Below, piece by piece: positions 24,528-33,622 of a stretch of 64,000 bases of DNA (its first letter is position 1; each line of letters begins with the position of its first letter). The stretch is from positions 28,759 through 92,758 of the forward strand of contig CAYSWA010000009.1 of assembly GCA_964434535.1 (NCBI GenBank). Direction: 5' to 3'. This DNA is from SM23-32 sp964434535 (GTDB taxonomy: Bacteria; Planctomycetota; Brocadiia; SM23-32). The position numbers and the translations under genes are program-made. The notes beneath the pieces were generated by a model, which was given only the letters and a program-made list of their open reading frames with translations, did no database searches and was not told the origin of the DNA.

Positions 24528-26904
24528 GGCCCGGGGATGCGCCGCGCCGCGCGCGCGGGTCGGCCTGATCGCCTGCGAGACGAGTTATCCCCCGCGCGGG
24601 GGACCGTCCGTGCACGTCTACCAGCTCTGGCACCGGCTCTGCGAGATGGGCTACGAGGTGCACACCTGGGGCCGCCAGGCCGTGCCCGGCGCCCGCGAGC
24701 ATCCCCGCACGGCGGAGGGGCTGGCCCGTGTGCTGCGCGAATCGGACCTGCTCTACGCCCGGTTCCCGTTCGAGGACGGCTTCGACCTGCGCTGCGCCTG
24801 GCGTCTGCTGGCGCGGCGCCGCACGCCGCTCGTCTGCGAGTTCAACGCGCCGCTCTACGAGCTGACTCGCGAGTGCGTGCCGGGCCAGCTCTGGTCGATG
24901 CGCTACAGGGCGCGCCTCTACGCGCGCAACCACGCCCTGATGCGCGCCTGCGCCGACCACGCGATCTGCGTCAGTCGCGAGATGGGCGACTACGCCGCGC
25001 GCCAGTTCGGGCTGCGGCGGGTCAGCGTGCTGCCCAACGGCGGCGATCCCGAGCTGTTCACCCCCGAGGCGCGCGCCGCCGGCCGGCGCGAGCTCGGCCT
25101 GGGGCAGGAGGACTTCGTCGTGCTCTGGGGCGGGGGGACGGCGTGGTTCTGGTCCGGGGTCGAGCAGATCATCGGGGCCGCCCGGCGGCTCAGTGCGCCG
25201 AACGTGCGGTTCCTGATCGTGGGCGACCCCGCGCACCTGCCGCGTCCCCTGCCGCCGAACGTGGTCGCCCCCGGACGGCGCAGCTACTTCGAGATGCCGC
25301 GCCTGATCGCGGCGGCCGACGCCTGCCTCTGCGTCTACCGCGCGTTCGACTGGTGCCCGATCGGCTTCTACCTCTCGCCGCTGAAGCTCTTCGACTACAT
25401 GGCCTGCGGCCGCGCGATCATCGCTGATAATGAGGGGCAGGTCCGCCGGGTCATCCGCCACGGCGAGAACGGGCTGCTGACCGACGGCAGCCCGGCCGAC
25501 ATCGCCGCGAAGATCGAAGCGCTTCGGGCCGACCCCGAGCGGCGCGAGGCGATGGGCGAGGCCGCCCGCCGCGACGTGCTGGAGCGCTACAACTGGCAGC
25601 GCGTCGCCGAGCGCACCCACGAGATCATGCAGTCCCTCCGGCCTGCCCGCCCGGCCCGGCGCACGTCGGCGCGGCGCACGGTCGGCTTCTGCTCCGCCCA
25701 CAGCGGCTACGGGGGCACCGAGCAGTACCTGCGCAAGCTGGCCCGGGGCGCGGCGGAGCAGGGCCACCAGGTGGTCGTCTTCCACCCCGCCTCGGCCCGC
25801 CGCGAGTGGGCCGCCCGCCTCGGCGACTGCGCCCGCCTGGTCAGCTACGACAACGGCGTCGCCGGCTCGCCGGGCGATGCGGAGGCCGAAGGCGAAGGCG
25901 ACAATCCTCTGCGCGGCCTCTACCGGGCCGCCGTGCCGGCGCAGGTTCGTTTCGCACTGGGCCAGCTCAGGGACGCCTGGCGCATGCGGGGCGCGTTCGC
26001 GCGGGCGCCGCTCGATGCGCTGCACTTCAGCGACCTCGGGCCCGACCCCCAGATCCTGGCCGCCCGCCTGGCCGGCGTGCCCCGCCTGACCGGCGCGCTG
26101 AACTGCCTGCCCGCCGGCGGGGCGGCCGGCTCGGCGCTCGCGCGCCGCGCGCTGGAGGCGCTCTGCTTCGCGTGCGTGGACGGCATGGCGGCCGTCTCCG
26201 AAGACGGACGCCGCCGCTGGCGCCGGCGCGTGCCGATCGACCCCGACCGGCTCCGGGTGGTGCACAACGGGACCGAGCTGCCCCCGCTCGATGAGGTCGA
26301 GGCCGTCTCGGCCGCTGTCCGGCGCGAACTCGGCGTGCCGCTCGACGCCCGCGTGGTCGGCGTCTCGGCCTGGCTGGTGCCGCTGAAGGGCCATCGCTAC
26401 CTGATCGAGGCGCTGCCCCCGGTGGTCGAGGTGGTGGCGGGCGCCTGGCTGCTGCTGGCCGGCGACGGGCCGTGCCGGGCGGAGCTCGAGGCGCAGGCGC
26501 GGCGGCTCGGCGTGGCGGGGAGGGTCAGCTTCCTCGGCCAGCGGGACGACGTGGGCCGCCTGGTCTGCGCCTACGACGTGGTGGCGCTCCCGTCGCTCAG
26601 CGAGAGCCTGCCCTTCAGCCTGCTGGAGGGCATGGCCTGCGCCAGGCCCGCCGTGGCGACGGACGTGGGCGGGGTGCGGGAGCTGGTCGAGGACGGAGTG
26701 TCGGGCTACGTCGTTCCCCCGGCCGACCCGGCGGCGCTGGCCGACGCGCTGGTCGGGCTGCTCTGCGATCCGCAGGCGGCCGAGCGGATGGGCCGGGCCG
26801 CGCGGCGCCGGGTGGAGGAGCGGTTCAGCGCCGCGCAGATGATAGCCGAGACGATGGAGATGATCCTGGGCCGAAGCGCGGGGAGCGAAGATGAGCGAAC
26901 CTGA
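24520..26904 (+). CDS. Tandem GT4-GT4 glycosyltransferase fusion
   Basis: 794 residues, made of two complete GT-B fold family 4 enzymes. Domain 1 is about residues 10-385: GLIACETSYPPRGGPSVHVY, VSVLPNGGDPELF, a nucleotide-binding half with VVLWGGGTAW, SPLKLFDYMACGRAII (ExxE-like region degenerate). Domain 2 is about residues 390-790: FCSAHSGYGGTEQYLRKL, RVVHNGTELPPL, VGVSAWLVPLKGHRYLIEAL and ALPSLSESLPFSLLEGMACARP (intact E-x7-E). The halves are only distantly alike, so this is a fusion of neighbours rather than a recent duplication. Two consecutive sugar additions by one polypeptide are inferred. ATG at 24520; 14-bp overlap with the next gene. Confidence 0.9.
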   Translation: MAEARGCAAPRARVGLIACETSYPPRGGPSVHVYQLWHRLCEMGYEVHTWGRQAVPGAREHPRTAEGLARVLRESDLLYARFPFEDGFDLRCAWRLLARRRTPLVCEFNAPLYELTRECVPGQLWSMRYRARLYARNHALMRACADHAICVSREMGDYAARQFGLRRVSVLPNGGDPELFTPEARAAGRRELGLGQEDFVVLWGGGTAWFWSGVEQIIGAARRLSAPNVRFLIVGDPAHLPRPLPPNVVAPGRRSYFEMPRLIAAADACLCVYRAFDWCPIGFYLSPLKLFDYMACGRAIIADNEGQVRRVIRHGENGLLTDGSPADIAAKIEALRADPERREAMGEAARRDVLERYNWQRVAERTHEIMQSLRPARPARRTSARRTVGFCSAHSGYGGTEQYLRKLARGAAEQGHQVVVFHPASARREWAARLGDCARLVSYDNGVAGSPGDAEAEGEGDNPLRGLYRAAVPAQVRFALGQLRDAWRMRGAFARAPLDALHFSDLGPDPQILAARLAGVPRLTGALNCLPAGGAAGSALARRALEALCFACVDGMAAVSEDGRRRWRRRVPIDPDRLRVVHNGTELPPLDEVEAVSAAVRRELGVPLDARVVGVSAWLVPLKGHRYLIEALPPVVEVVAGAWLLLAGDGPCRAELEAQARRLGVAGRVSFLGQRDDVGRLVCAYDVVALPSLSESLPFSLLEGMACARPAVATDVGGVRELVEDGVSGYVVPPADPAALADALVGLLCDPQAAERMGRAARRRVEERFSAAQMIAETMEMILGRSAGSEDERT

Positions 26905-27856
26905 GCCCATGGTCAGCGTCGTCATCCCCGCCTACAACTGCGAGGGATACGTGCGCGAGGCGATCGAGTCCGTTCTCGCCCAGACGTTCGACGAGTTCGA
27001 GCTGATCGTGGTGGACGACGCGGCCACGGACGGCACGGCGGCCGTCCTGGCCGAGTACGAGCGCGCCGGCCGGCTCTGCGTGGTGAGGCACGAGCGCAAC
27101 CGGGGCCTCTCGGCCGCGCGCAACTCCGGCATACGCGCGGCGCGCGGGCGCTACGTCACCTTCCTGGACGCCGACGACGTCTGGCGCCCCGAGAAGCTCG
27201 CCTACCAGGCGGCGATCCTGCGCCGGCATCCGGAGCTGGCCCTGCTGGGCAACGCGGAGCTGAACTTCGCCGACGGATCGAGCTATCGCTTCCCGCCGCT
27301 GCCGCAGGACGCTGCGCTGCGGCCCGTGACCCGCGGGGAACTGCTGATGGGACCTTGCGGGCTCTCGCCCTCGAATGCGATCATGGGCCGGGAGGTCTTC
27401 GACGAGGTCGGCCTCTTCGACGAGGAGCTGCGCGCGGCCGAGGACCGCGACATGTGGCTGCGCGTCGCCGGCCGGTTCCCGGCGGCCGTGGACGACGCCG
27501 TGCTCAACGCCTACCGCCTGCACGGGGACAACATGAGCGCCGACCCCGCGCGCATGTGCGTCAACAAACGGCGCGTGCTGGAGAAGGCGTTCGCCGAGGC
27601 GCCGGGCACCTGGCCGCTGAGGGCCCGCGCCCGGGCGCACCTGCACCTGGACGTGGCCATCACGTGCTACGAGGCCGGGCGGCGCTGGGCCGCGTTGCGA
27701 TGCCTGCTGCGCTCGCTGCTGGCCTGGCCGCTGCCGCTGCGCAGCCGGGCGCGCCCGACGCCGCTGGTGCGGCTGCTCTGGGCGGGGAAGGCGCTGCTGG
27801 GACGGCGGCGGTTCGAACGGCTGCGCGCGGAGCCCCGGCCCGAAGGGGGGCAGTAG
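26891..27856 (+). CDS. Family 2 glycosyltransferase (cytoplasmic)
   Basis: 321 residues. Classic GT2 N-terminus: VSVVIPAYNCEGYVREAI, LIVVDDAATDGT, NRGLSAARNSGIRAARG and FLDADDVWRPEKLA (DxD). No transmembrane helices are obvious, but a C-terminal Arg/Leu-rich amphipathic tail may bind the membrane. It overlaps the GT4-GT4 gene by 14 bp and is followed 2 bp after its stop by the asparagine-synthase-like gene, so all three are in one transcription unit. Donor specificity cannot be read. Confidence 0.92.
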   Translation: MSEPEPMVSVVIPAYNCEGYVREAIESVLAQTFDEFELIVVDDAATDGTAAVLAEYERAGRLCVVRHERNRGLSAARNSGIRAARGRYVTFLDADDVWRPEKLAYQAAILRRHPELALLGNAELNFADGSSYRFPPLPQDAALRPVTRGELLMGPCGLSPSNAIMGREVFDEVGLFDEELRAAEDRDMWLRVAGRFPAAVDDAVLNAYRLHGDNMSADPARMCVNKRRVLEKAFAEAPGTWPLRARARAHLHLDVAITCYEAGRRWAALRCLLRSLLAWPLPLRSRARPTPLVRLLWAGKALLGRRRFERLRAEPRPEGGQ

Positions 27857-27858
27857 CG

Positions 27859-29718
27859 ATGCACGGCTTGCTGGGATATGTGGAAGGGGACGCCGGGGCC
27901 GCCGCGCGCATGTCGCGCTGGCTCGGCGAGTGGATCGAGATCGCGCCGGCGAAGGAATCCTTTGCGATCGAGCGCGCCCCATTCCGCTGCCTCGCCTCGC
28001 GTGAGCCCGGCGGCGGCGAGGAGCCGACGGCCGGCGGCGACGACGGGCCGCTGCTGGCGTGGTGGGGCTTCATCGCGCGCGACCAGCTCGCCGACGGGGG
28101 GCCGGAGCCGACGACCGACGGAGAGATCGCCGAGGTGCTGCTGCGCCGCTACAGGAAGCATGGCGCGGAGGCCCTCGTCGGCCTCAACGGGCGCTACCTG
28201 GCCGTCGTGTATGACCCGGCCGAGCGGCGGCTGGAGCTGATGAACGACGTCCTCGGGCTGATGCCCGTCTTCCTGTGGCGCTCGGGGGGGAGCTTCGCCT
28301 TCGCCTCCAACGTCTGGGCCATCGCCCGCCACCCGGCGTTCCGCAGGGCGGTCGACGTGCGCGGGCTCGCCGATCTGCTGATGCTGAGCTGCCAGCAGGG
28401 CACCCGGACGCTGCACGAGGACGTCTCCGTGCTCCCGCCGGGGAGCGTTACGACGTTCCAGGACGGCGAGTTCAACGCGCGCTCGGTCGACGCTCTCCGC
28501 TTCAGCGACGAGCGATGGGACCGCTCTGTCGAGCAGGTGGCGGACGAGATGCACGCCCGGCTGGAGCGCAGCGCGGAGCGGCGCCTACCGAGCGGTCGGC
28601 TGCGGTTGCCCCTCTCGGGCGGGTTCGACTCGCGGGTGATGCTCGGCCTGCTGGCGGAGCGGCCGGCCGACGTCCGCGCGGTCACACAGTTCACCTACGG
28701 CTGGTACACCGAGGACATGCGCTATGCCCGGCACATGGCGCGCCGGGCCGCGGTGCGCCACGACGTGGTGCCGCTGCCGGACGATTTCATGGCCGCGCAC
28801 CGCGAGCGCTGCGTGGCCATCAACGGCGGGCTCTACGACGCGCACACCGCGCGCTACCTCTCGCTGTTCTACCGCTCCGGCGGGGAGGCGATCCCCACCA
28901 TCTCCGGGCACCTCGGCGGCGAGCTGACGGGGCGGTTCCTCAACTCGGCGGCGACGGCCGAGCCGCCCGAGGAGCGCTTCCAGGTCGCCCTCGGGCCGAT
29001 CAACGAGTGCCGCTTCCCGCCCGAGGAGGCCCGCGGGCTCCTCCTTGAAGACCTGGTGGACGACCGTCTGGCGGAGGCCCGGGAGGCGTTCCTCTCCTTC
29101 GACGGGCCGGCCTTTCAGCAGTTCGCGCACTTCGACCTGACCTTCTACCGCCGCCGGTTCATCTCGTTCCAGCTCTTCTACATGCAGCAGTTCGCGCCGA
29201 TCATCGCGCCGTTCTACGACCGTGATTTCGTTGACCTGATGTGCAGCGTCCCCCACGCCGCGCTCGAGCGCCAGCGGGCCTATCGCGACATGATCTGCCG
29301 GCGCTTCCCGGCGCTGGCGCGCGTGCCGAACACCAACGACCTGCCGTTGGCCACCTCGACGGCGGGCGTACTGAAGACGTTCCTGGCCACACAGTGGCGG
29401 CGTTTCGCGCGCCGGCCGCTCCAGCGCGTGCTCCACTTGCGCCGCTGGGTTCCGCACCCCAACGTGCAGTTCGGCTACGCCCTGCGCGGCGCCTCGCGGG
29501 GCGTGCTGGAGCACGTCATGGGCAGCCGCGACCGCCTCGCCCCCTACCTGGACGTCGACCGCCTGGGCGTCGCCGTCGAGCGGCAACTGGCCGGCGACAG
29601 CTCGTGGGTCAACGGCCTGCTCGCCGTATCGAGCTTCGCCACGGCGCTGGAGATGCTGGAGGACCCCGAGCGGGCGCTCATTGCCGCCCGCCCTCCGCAG
29701 GGGGAGGGCAGAGCGTGA
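27859..29718 (+). CDS. Asparagine-synthase-like protein lacking the glutaminase cysteine
   Basis: 619 residues. The N-terminal half keeps the class II glutamine amidotransferase outline (start MHGLLGY, later GLNGRYLAVVYDP near residues 108-120) but residue 2 is His instead of the catalytic Cys found after Met removal in active enzymes. The C-terminal synthetase half retains the PP-loop SGGFDSR (253-259), so ATP-dependent activation of a carboxylate may persist with free ammonia or another nucleophile. Asn-synthase-like genes are regular members of exosortase/EPS clusters, where they may amidate uronic acids. The ATG at 27859 was chosen for its G-rich SD and the start-of-domain match. GTGA overlap with the next gene. 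Confidence 0.82.
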   Translation: MHGLLGYVEGDAGAAARMSRWLGEWIEIAPAKESFAIERAPFRCLASREPGGGEEPTAGGDDGPLLAWWGFIARDQLADGGPEPTTDGEIAEVLLRRYRKHGAEALVGLNGRYLAVVYDPAERRLELMNDVLGLMPVFLWRSGGSFAFASNVWAIARHPAFRRAVDVRGLADLLMLSCQQGTRTLHEDVSVLPPGSVTTFQDGEFNARSVDALRFSDERWDRSVEQVADEMHARLERSAERRLPSGRLRLPLSGGFDSRVMLGLLAERPADVRAVTQFTYGWYTEDMRYARHMARRAAVRHDVVPLPDDFMAAHRERCVAINGGLYDAHTARYLSLFYRSGGEAIPTISGHLGGELTGRFLNSAATAEPPEERFQVALGPINECRFPPEEARGLLLEDLVDDRLAEAREAFLSFDGPAFQQFAHFDLTFYRRRFISFQLFYMQQFAPIIAPFYDRDFVDLMCSVPHAALERQRAYRDMICRRFPALARVPNTNDLPLATSTAGVLKTFLATQWRRFARRPLQRVLHLRRWVPHPNVQFGYALRGASRGVLEHVMGSRDRLAPYLDVDRLGVAVERQLAGDSSWVNGLLAVSSFATALEMLEDPERALIAARPPQGEGRA

Positions 29719-30854
29719 CCCCGGAACCGGCGACCTTCAACGTGATGCACCTGCTCGCCACCTACGAGGTCGGCGGGGCGGAGGCCGTGGCGCTGGAGCT
29801 GGCCCGGGCCATGAACGGCGAGGACCTCCGCGTCGGCGTCGCAGCGCTCTTCGGCACGGGCGCGATGCGGCGGCGCTTCGAGCAGAGCGGCGTGCGGACC
29901 CTCGCCGTGCGGGAGGGGCCGCAGCGCGACGGGTTCGAGCTCGGCCTCACCTGGCGGCTGGCGCGCATTCTGCAGCGTGAGCGGGTGGACGTGCTGCACT
30001 GCCATAACCGGCGCGCGCACGTCTACGGCGTCATGGCCGCGCGCGTTGCGCGGCGGCCCGCCGTCGTCTGCACGCTGCACGGGTTCGTCTTCCGCGAGCC
30101 GAACGCCGCCGAGCGCCTGGCCGGCCGGTTCGCCTCGCACACGGTGGGCGTTTGTCGGGCCGTGCTGGACCAGGCCGTGCGCGTCGGCCGGGTGAGCCGC
30201 CGGCGCAGCTCGGTCATCTACAACGGCGTAGAGCCGGAACGTTTCGCCCCCGAGCGCGGGGCGGGCCGTCGAGGGCGGGAACTCGCGCTGGTCTGCGTCG
30301 CCCGGCTCGCGCCCGAGAAGGGGCACGACGTCCTGCTGCGGGCGCTGGCGGCGCTGGCCGGGGAAGGGCGGCAGGTGCGTCTGGACATCATCGGCGACGG
30401 GCCCGAGCGCGCGGCCCTGGAGGCGCTGGCCCGCCAGCTCGGCGTCGCCTCGCGCGTGCGCTTCCTGGGCCGGCGGGACGACGTGCCGAAGCTCCTGGGC
30501 GAGGCGGATGCGTTCGTGCTCCCGTCATTGAGCGAGGCGTTCCCGCTGACTGTGCTGGAGGCGATGGCGAGCGGCCTGCCCGTCGTCGCGACGGCCGTGG
30601 GCGGGGTGCCCGAGGCGGTCCGCGACGGGGAAACGGGACTGATGGTGGCGCCCGGCGAGCCGGGCGAGCTGGCGGGGGCCCTGGCCCGAGTGCTGGACGA
30701 TGGCGAGCTGGCCCGGTCCATGGGCCGGGCCGGGCGGCGCCGGGTCGAGGAGCTCTTCAGCCTCGAGGCGACGGCGCGCCGGCACGCGCGGCTCTACCGC
30801 CGCCTCGCGGGATATTCTCAGCCGGTGGACTCGAGCGGGGCGGCCGTGCCATGA
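29715..30854 (+). CDS. Family 4 glycosyltransferase
   Basis: 379 residues, GT-B fold. Visible: HLLATYEVGGAEAVALELAR (acceptor-domain glycine loop), VDVLHCHNRRAHVYG, SVIYNGVEPERFAP, CVARLAPEKGHDVLL and VLPSLSEAFPLTVLEAMASGLPVV with the catalytic E-x7-E. This is a WcaL/PimB-like retaining transferase acting at the cytoplasmic membrane face. The GTG at 29715 follows GGGGAGGG and overlaps the stop of the asparagine-synthase-like gene (GTGA); its own stop overlaps the next ATG (ATGA). Confidence 0.92.
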   Translation: MTPEPATFNVMHLLATYEVGGAEAVALELARAMNGEDLRVGVAALFGTGAMRRRFEQSGVRTLAVREGPQRDGFELGLTWRLARILQRERVDVLHCHNRRAHVYGVMAARVARRPAVVCTLHGFVFREPNAAERLAGRFASHTVGVCRAVLDQAVRVGRVSRRRSSVIYNGVEPERFAPERGAGRRGRELALVCVARLAPEKGHDVLLRALAALAGEGRQVRLDIIGDGPERAALEALARQLGVASRVRFLGRRDDVPKLLGEADAFVLPSLSEAFPLTVLEAMASGLPVVATAVGGVPEAVRDGETGLMVAPGEPGELAGALARVLDDGELARSMGRAGRRRVEELFSLEATARRHARLYRRLAGYSQPVDSSGAAVP

Positions 30855-31996
30855 GCGAGACCGCGCGACAGCCTGCCCCGGCCCCCGAGGCGCCGACGCG
30901 CTTCCTGCGCCGCCGGTCCTGGCTCTGCCGCGCGGCCGGCGCCTGCCTTGCGGCCGCCTGCGCCGGGGTCGTGCTCGTGGCGCTGCTCTGCCACTGGCCG
31001 CGGGTGAACCTGGCCATGGTCTACGTCACCGTCATCCCGCCGCTGGCGTGGTTCGCCGCTGTGGCGGGGATGATCGCCGTATCGGTGGTCGGCGTGCGGA
31101 CGCGGTGGGTGCTCTGCGCGGGCCTGCTCTGGCTGGTGGGGCTGTTCGCCGTGGAGGACGTCGCGCAGTGGCTGCGGGCGCAGCCGGACCGGGCGCGGGC
31201 GGAGTTCCGCGACGCGCGCATGGCCTTTCGCAGCCGCCCGTCGGGCAACCCGGCGCGCTCCGAGGCGCGCGTGCCGCTGCGCGTGGCCACCTGGAACGTC
31301 TACCACACCCGCGAGCGTCCCGAGGCGGCCGTGGCCCAGCTCGTCGCCCTGGAGCCCGACATCGCCCTGCTCCAGGAAGTGAACCCCGAGCGGCTGCGTG
31401 CGGCGGTGCACGCCCTGGACTCCGAAGAGCCGTGGCACCTGGGCATCGCGCACGGCACGGCCGTGCTGAGCCGCTTCCCGCTCACGCCGGTGCCGGCCGG
31501 CGTGCTGCGGCCCTGGCGGGGCTCGATCTGGCGGGTCCGCGTCGCGCCCGACGCGGAGCTGACCTGCCTGACCGTCCACATGAAGCGCTCCATCCTCCAG
31601 CCCTACCTCGTCAAGCATCCCCACGACCGCCGGGCGCTCGCGGACGCCGTGGAGGGCACCGAGCGCCGCTTCGCCGACCTGCGCGCGGCGCTGGAGGAGC
31701 ACGGGGCGAGGGGGGCCGTTGTGCTCGGTGGAGACTTCAACCTGCCGCCGCGCTTCCCGGCGGTGCGACGCGCCACGCGGGGCTTCGTGGACTGCTTCGG
31801 CGAGGCCGGCTTCGGCTGGGGCAAGACCGTGCCGGCCCGCCTGCCCATGCTGCGCGTCGACATGATCTACGTGCCCCGAGGCGCCCGCGTATACTATGCT
31901 GCCGCCTTGCCCACGGACCATTCGGATCATCGCATGGTGCTGGCCGAGGTCGCCGTCCCCCTCTCCCCCCTGAAGCCGCCCAAGCGGGAGGACTGA
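30851..31996 (+). CDS. Membrane-anchored endonuclease/exonuclease/phosphatase (EEP) family protein
   Basis: 381 residues. Three N-terminal membrane helices (about 30-55, 57-80, 82-105) precede an EEP domain with all signature residues: RVATWNVYH (Asn), ALLQEVN (Glu), LGGDFNLPP (Asp, Asn), RVDMIYV and TDHSDHRMV (Asp-His). The helices place the catalytic domain outside the cytoplasm or at the membrane. Similar EEP proteins hydrolyse phosphodiesters in DNA, phospholipid or sphingomyelin. In a glycan operon it could act on a phosphodiester in a lipid-linked sugar, which is speculation. It overlaps the upstream GT4 gene by 4 bp and abuts the next gene. Confidence 0.85.
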   Translation: MSETARQPAPAPEAPTRFLRRRSWLCRAAGACLAAACAGVVLVALLCHWPRVNLAMVYVTVIPPLAWFAAVAGMIAVSVVGVRTRWVLCAGLLWLVGLFAVEDVAQWLRAQPDRARAEFRDARMAFRSRPSGNPARSEARVPLRVATWNVYHTRERPEAAVAQLVALEPDIALLQEVNPERLRAAVHALDSEEPWHLGIAHGTAVLSRFPLTPVPAGVLRPWRGSIWRVRVAPDAELTCLTVHMKRSILQPYLVKHPHDRRALADAVEGTERRFADLRAALEEHGARGAVVLGGDFNLPPRFPAVRRATRGFVDCFGEAGFGWGKTVPARLPMLRVDMIYVPRGARVYYAAALPTDHSDHRMVLAEVAVPLSPLKPPKRED

Positions 31997-33619
31997 ATGG
32001 CTCATGCACAGGACATGGAGCAGCGTGGCACGAAGGGGCCGCCGCGATGGATGGTCCCGGCGGCGCTGATCGCCCTGGCGGCCCTGCTGCGCCTGACCTG
32101 GCTGGGGCGGGAGAGCCTGTGGTACGACGAAGTGGTCGTGGCCCGCATCAGCCAGGCGCCGCTGGGCGAGATACTGAGCGGCCGGGCCGGCGACCTGGGC
32201 AACCCGCCGGGCTTCTTCGCGCTGGCGCGGCTCTGGCGGCTCGCCGTCGGCGGCTCGGAGGCGGCCCTGCGCCTGCTGCCGGCGCTGATCGGCATCGCGA
32301 GCGTGGCGCTCTTCTACGGCTTCGCGCGGGAGGTCCTGTCCCGCCGCGCCGGCCGCCTGGCGACGGCCTTCATCGCGCTCAGCCCGGTGCACCTCTACCT
32401 CTCGCAGGAGCTGCGGATGTACAGCCTCCTGTTCCTGGTGACGGTGGCGCTGCTCTGGGCGGCGTGGCGCTACGCGCGGACCGGCTCGCGGCTGGCGCTG
32501 CTCGGCTACGGGGCGGCCGCCGTGGCGGGGCTTTACACCCATTACTACAGCGGCCTGGTCATCGCCGCCGTCAACGTCTGGGTGCTGCTGGGGCGGTCGG
32601 ACCTGCGGCGCAAGGGCCTCTGGCTCGGCGCGCAGGCGGCGGTGGCGCTGCTCTTCCTGCCGTGGGTGCCGCGTTTCCTGCACCAGCTCTCGGTGCGCAG
32701 CAGCGAGGTCTCCGAGGGCAGTTCGAGCCGCCTCCACCTCTTCGCCGCGCCGCTGACGCTGATGTTCGGCCGCACGCTGGTCTGGCGCGACGTGCCGCGC
32801 CGCCTCTTCGTCGTCCTGCCGGTCATCTGCGCCGGGCTCTGGCTGGTCCCCCTCAGCGCGGCGTGGGCCGGCCGGTGCCGTGGGCGCTGGCTGCTGGCGG
32901 CGAGCCTGCTGGTGCCGCTGCCGGTCATCGTGCTGATGGTCTTCGTGGCCGACGTGCAGTTCTACGACGCGCGCAAGGGGCTCATCTTCCTGCCGGCGCT
33001 GGCGCTCCTGTTCGGCGACGGGGCGCTACGGCTCGACCGGCGGGTCGCCGTGCCGCTGGTCGGGCTCTGCCTGGGGTTGATGATCGCCTCGGATGCGCTC
33101 TACTTCCGCCGCGCGAACCGCGACGAGTGGCGCGGGCTCGCTCGCCACGTCACCGAGCGCGCATGGGAGGGCGACGTCGCCGTCTTCTACCCGGACATCG
33201 GGGAGACCGGCTTCACCTGCTATGCCGGGCCCGACGCCCCGGCCACGGTGCGCCTGAGCCGCGTCGACGCCGCCGGCGAGCTGCACGGATTCCTCGGCGG
33301 CGAGGAGCACCGGCGCGTGGCGGACCTGACGAGCTACGTGTTCAACCACCGCCGCGTCTGGCTGGTGCTCGACGCCCACTACCTGAAGACGGAGCGCTAC
33401 CGGGCCGCGCGCGAGCTGTTCCTGGCCCGCTCGGAGCCTGAGGCGCACTGGCGGTTCCCCCGGCGACTCGACCTGTTCCTGCTCAGACCGATCCGCGTGC
33501 CCGGGGCGGACGCGCCCGTCGTCGAGGGCGGCCCCGCGCCGCCGGTTGCCGCCGGCGGCCCCGCTGGATACCCTCGGGGGCGCCCCGCGCCGCCACGCCC
33601 GACTGCCGGAGGGGACTGA
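31997..33619 (+). CDS. GT-C (PMT_2/ArnT-like) membrane glycosyltransferase
   Basis: 540 residues with about 11 membrane helices. The PMT_2 signature is clear: LGRESLWYDEVVVARIS near residues 35-51 (catalytic Asp-Glu), GNPPGFFALARLW, and SPVHLYLSQELRMYSLL. It would transfer a sugar from a polyprenyl-phosphate donor on the periplasmic side; the GT2 enzymes at 12124 and 18845 could supply donors. The Pro/Gly-rich C-terminus (about the last 45 residues) looks like low-complexity extension. The ATG lies directly after the previous stop (TGAATG) with GGGAGGA 4 nt upstream. Confidence 0.88.
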   Translation: MAHAQDMEQRGTKGPPRWMVPAALIALAALLRLTWLGRESLWYDEVVVARISQAPLGEILSGRAGDLGNPPGFFALARLWRLAVGGSEAALRLLPALIGIASVALFYGFAREVLSRRAGRLATAFIALSPVHLYLSQELRMYSLLFLVTVALLWAAWRYARTGSRLALLGYGAAAVAGLYTHYYSGLVIAAVNVWVLLGRSDLRRKGLWLGAQAAVALLFLPWVPRFLHQLSVRSSEVSEGSSSRLHLFAAPLTLMFGRTLVWRDVPRRLFVVLPVICAGLWLVPLSAAWAGRCRGRWLLAASLLVPLPVIVLMVFVADVQFYDARKGLIFLPALALLFGDGALRLDRRVAVPLVGLCLGLMIASDALYFRRANRDEWRGLARHVTERAWEGDVAVFYPDIGETGFTCYAGPDAPATVRLSRVDAAGELHGFLGGEEHRRVADLTSYVFNHRRVWLVLDAHYLKTERYRAARELFLARSEPEAHWRFPRRLDLFLLRPIRVPGADAPVVEGGPAPPVAAGGPAGYPRGRPAPPRPTAGGD

Positions 33620-33622
33620 GCC

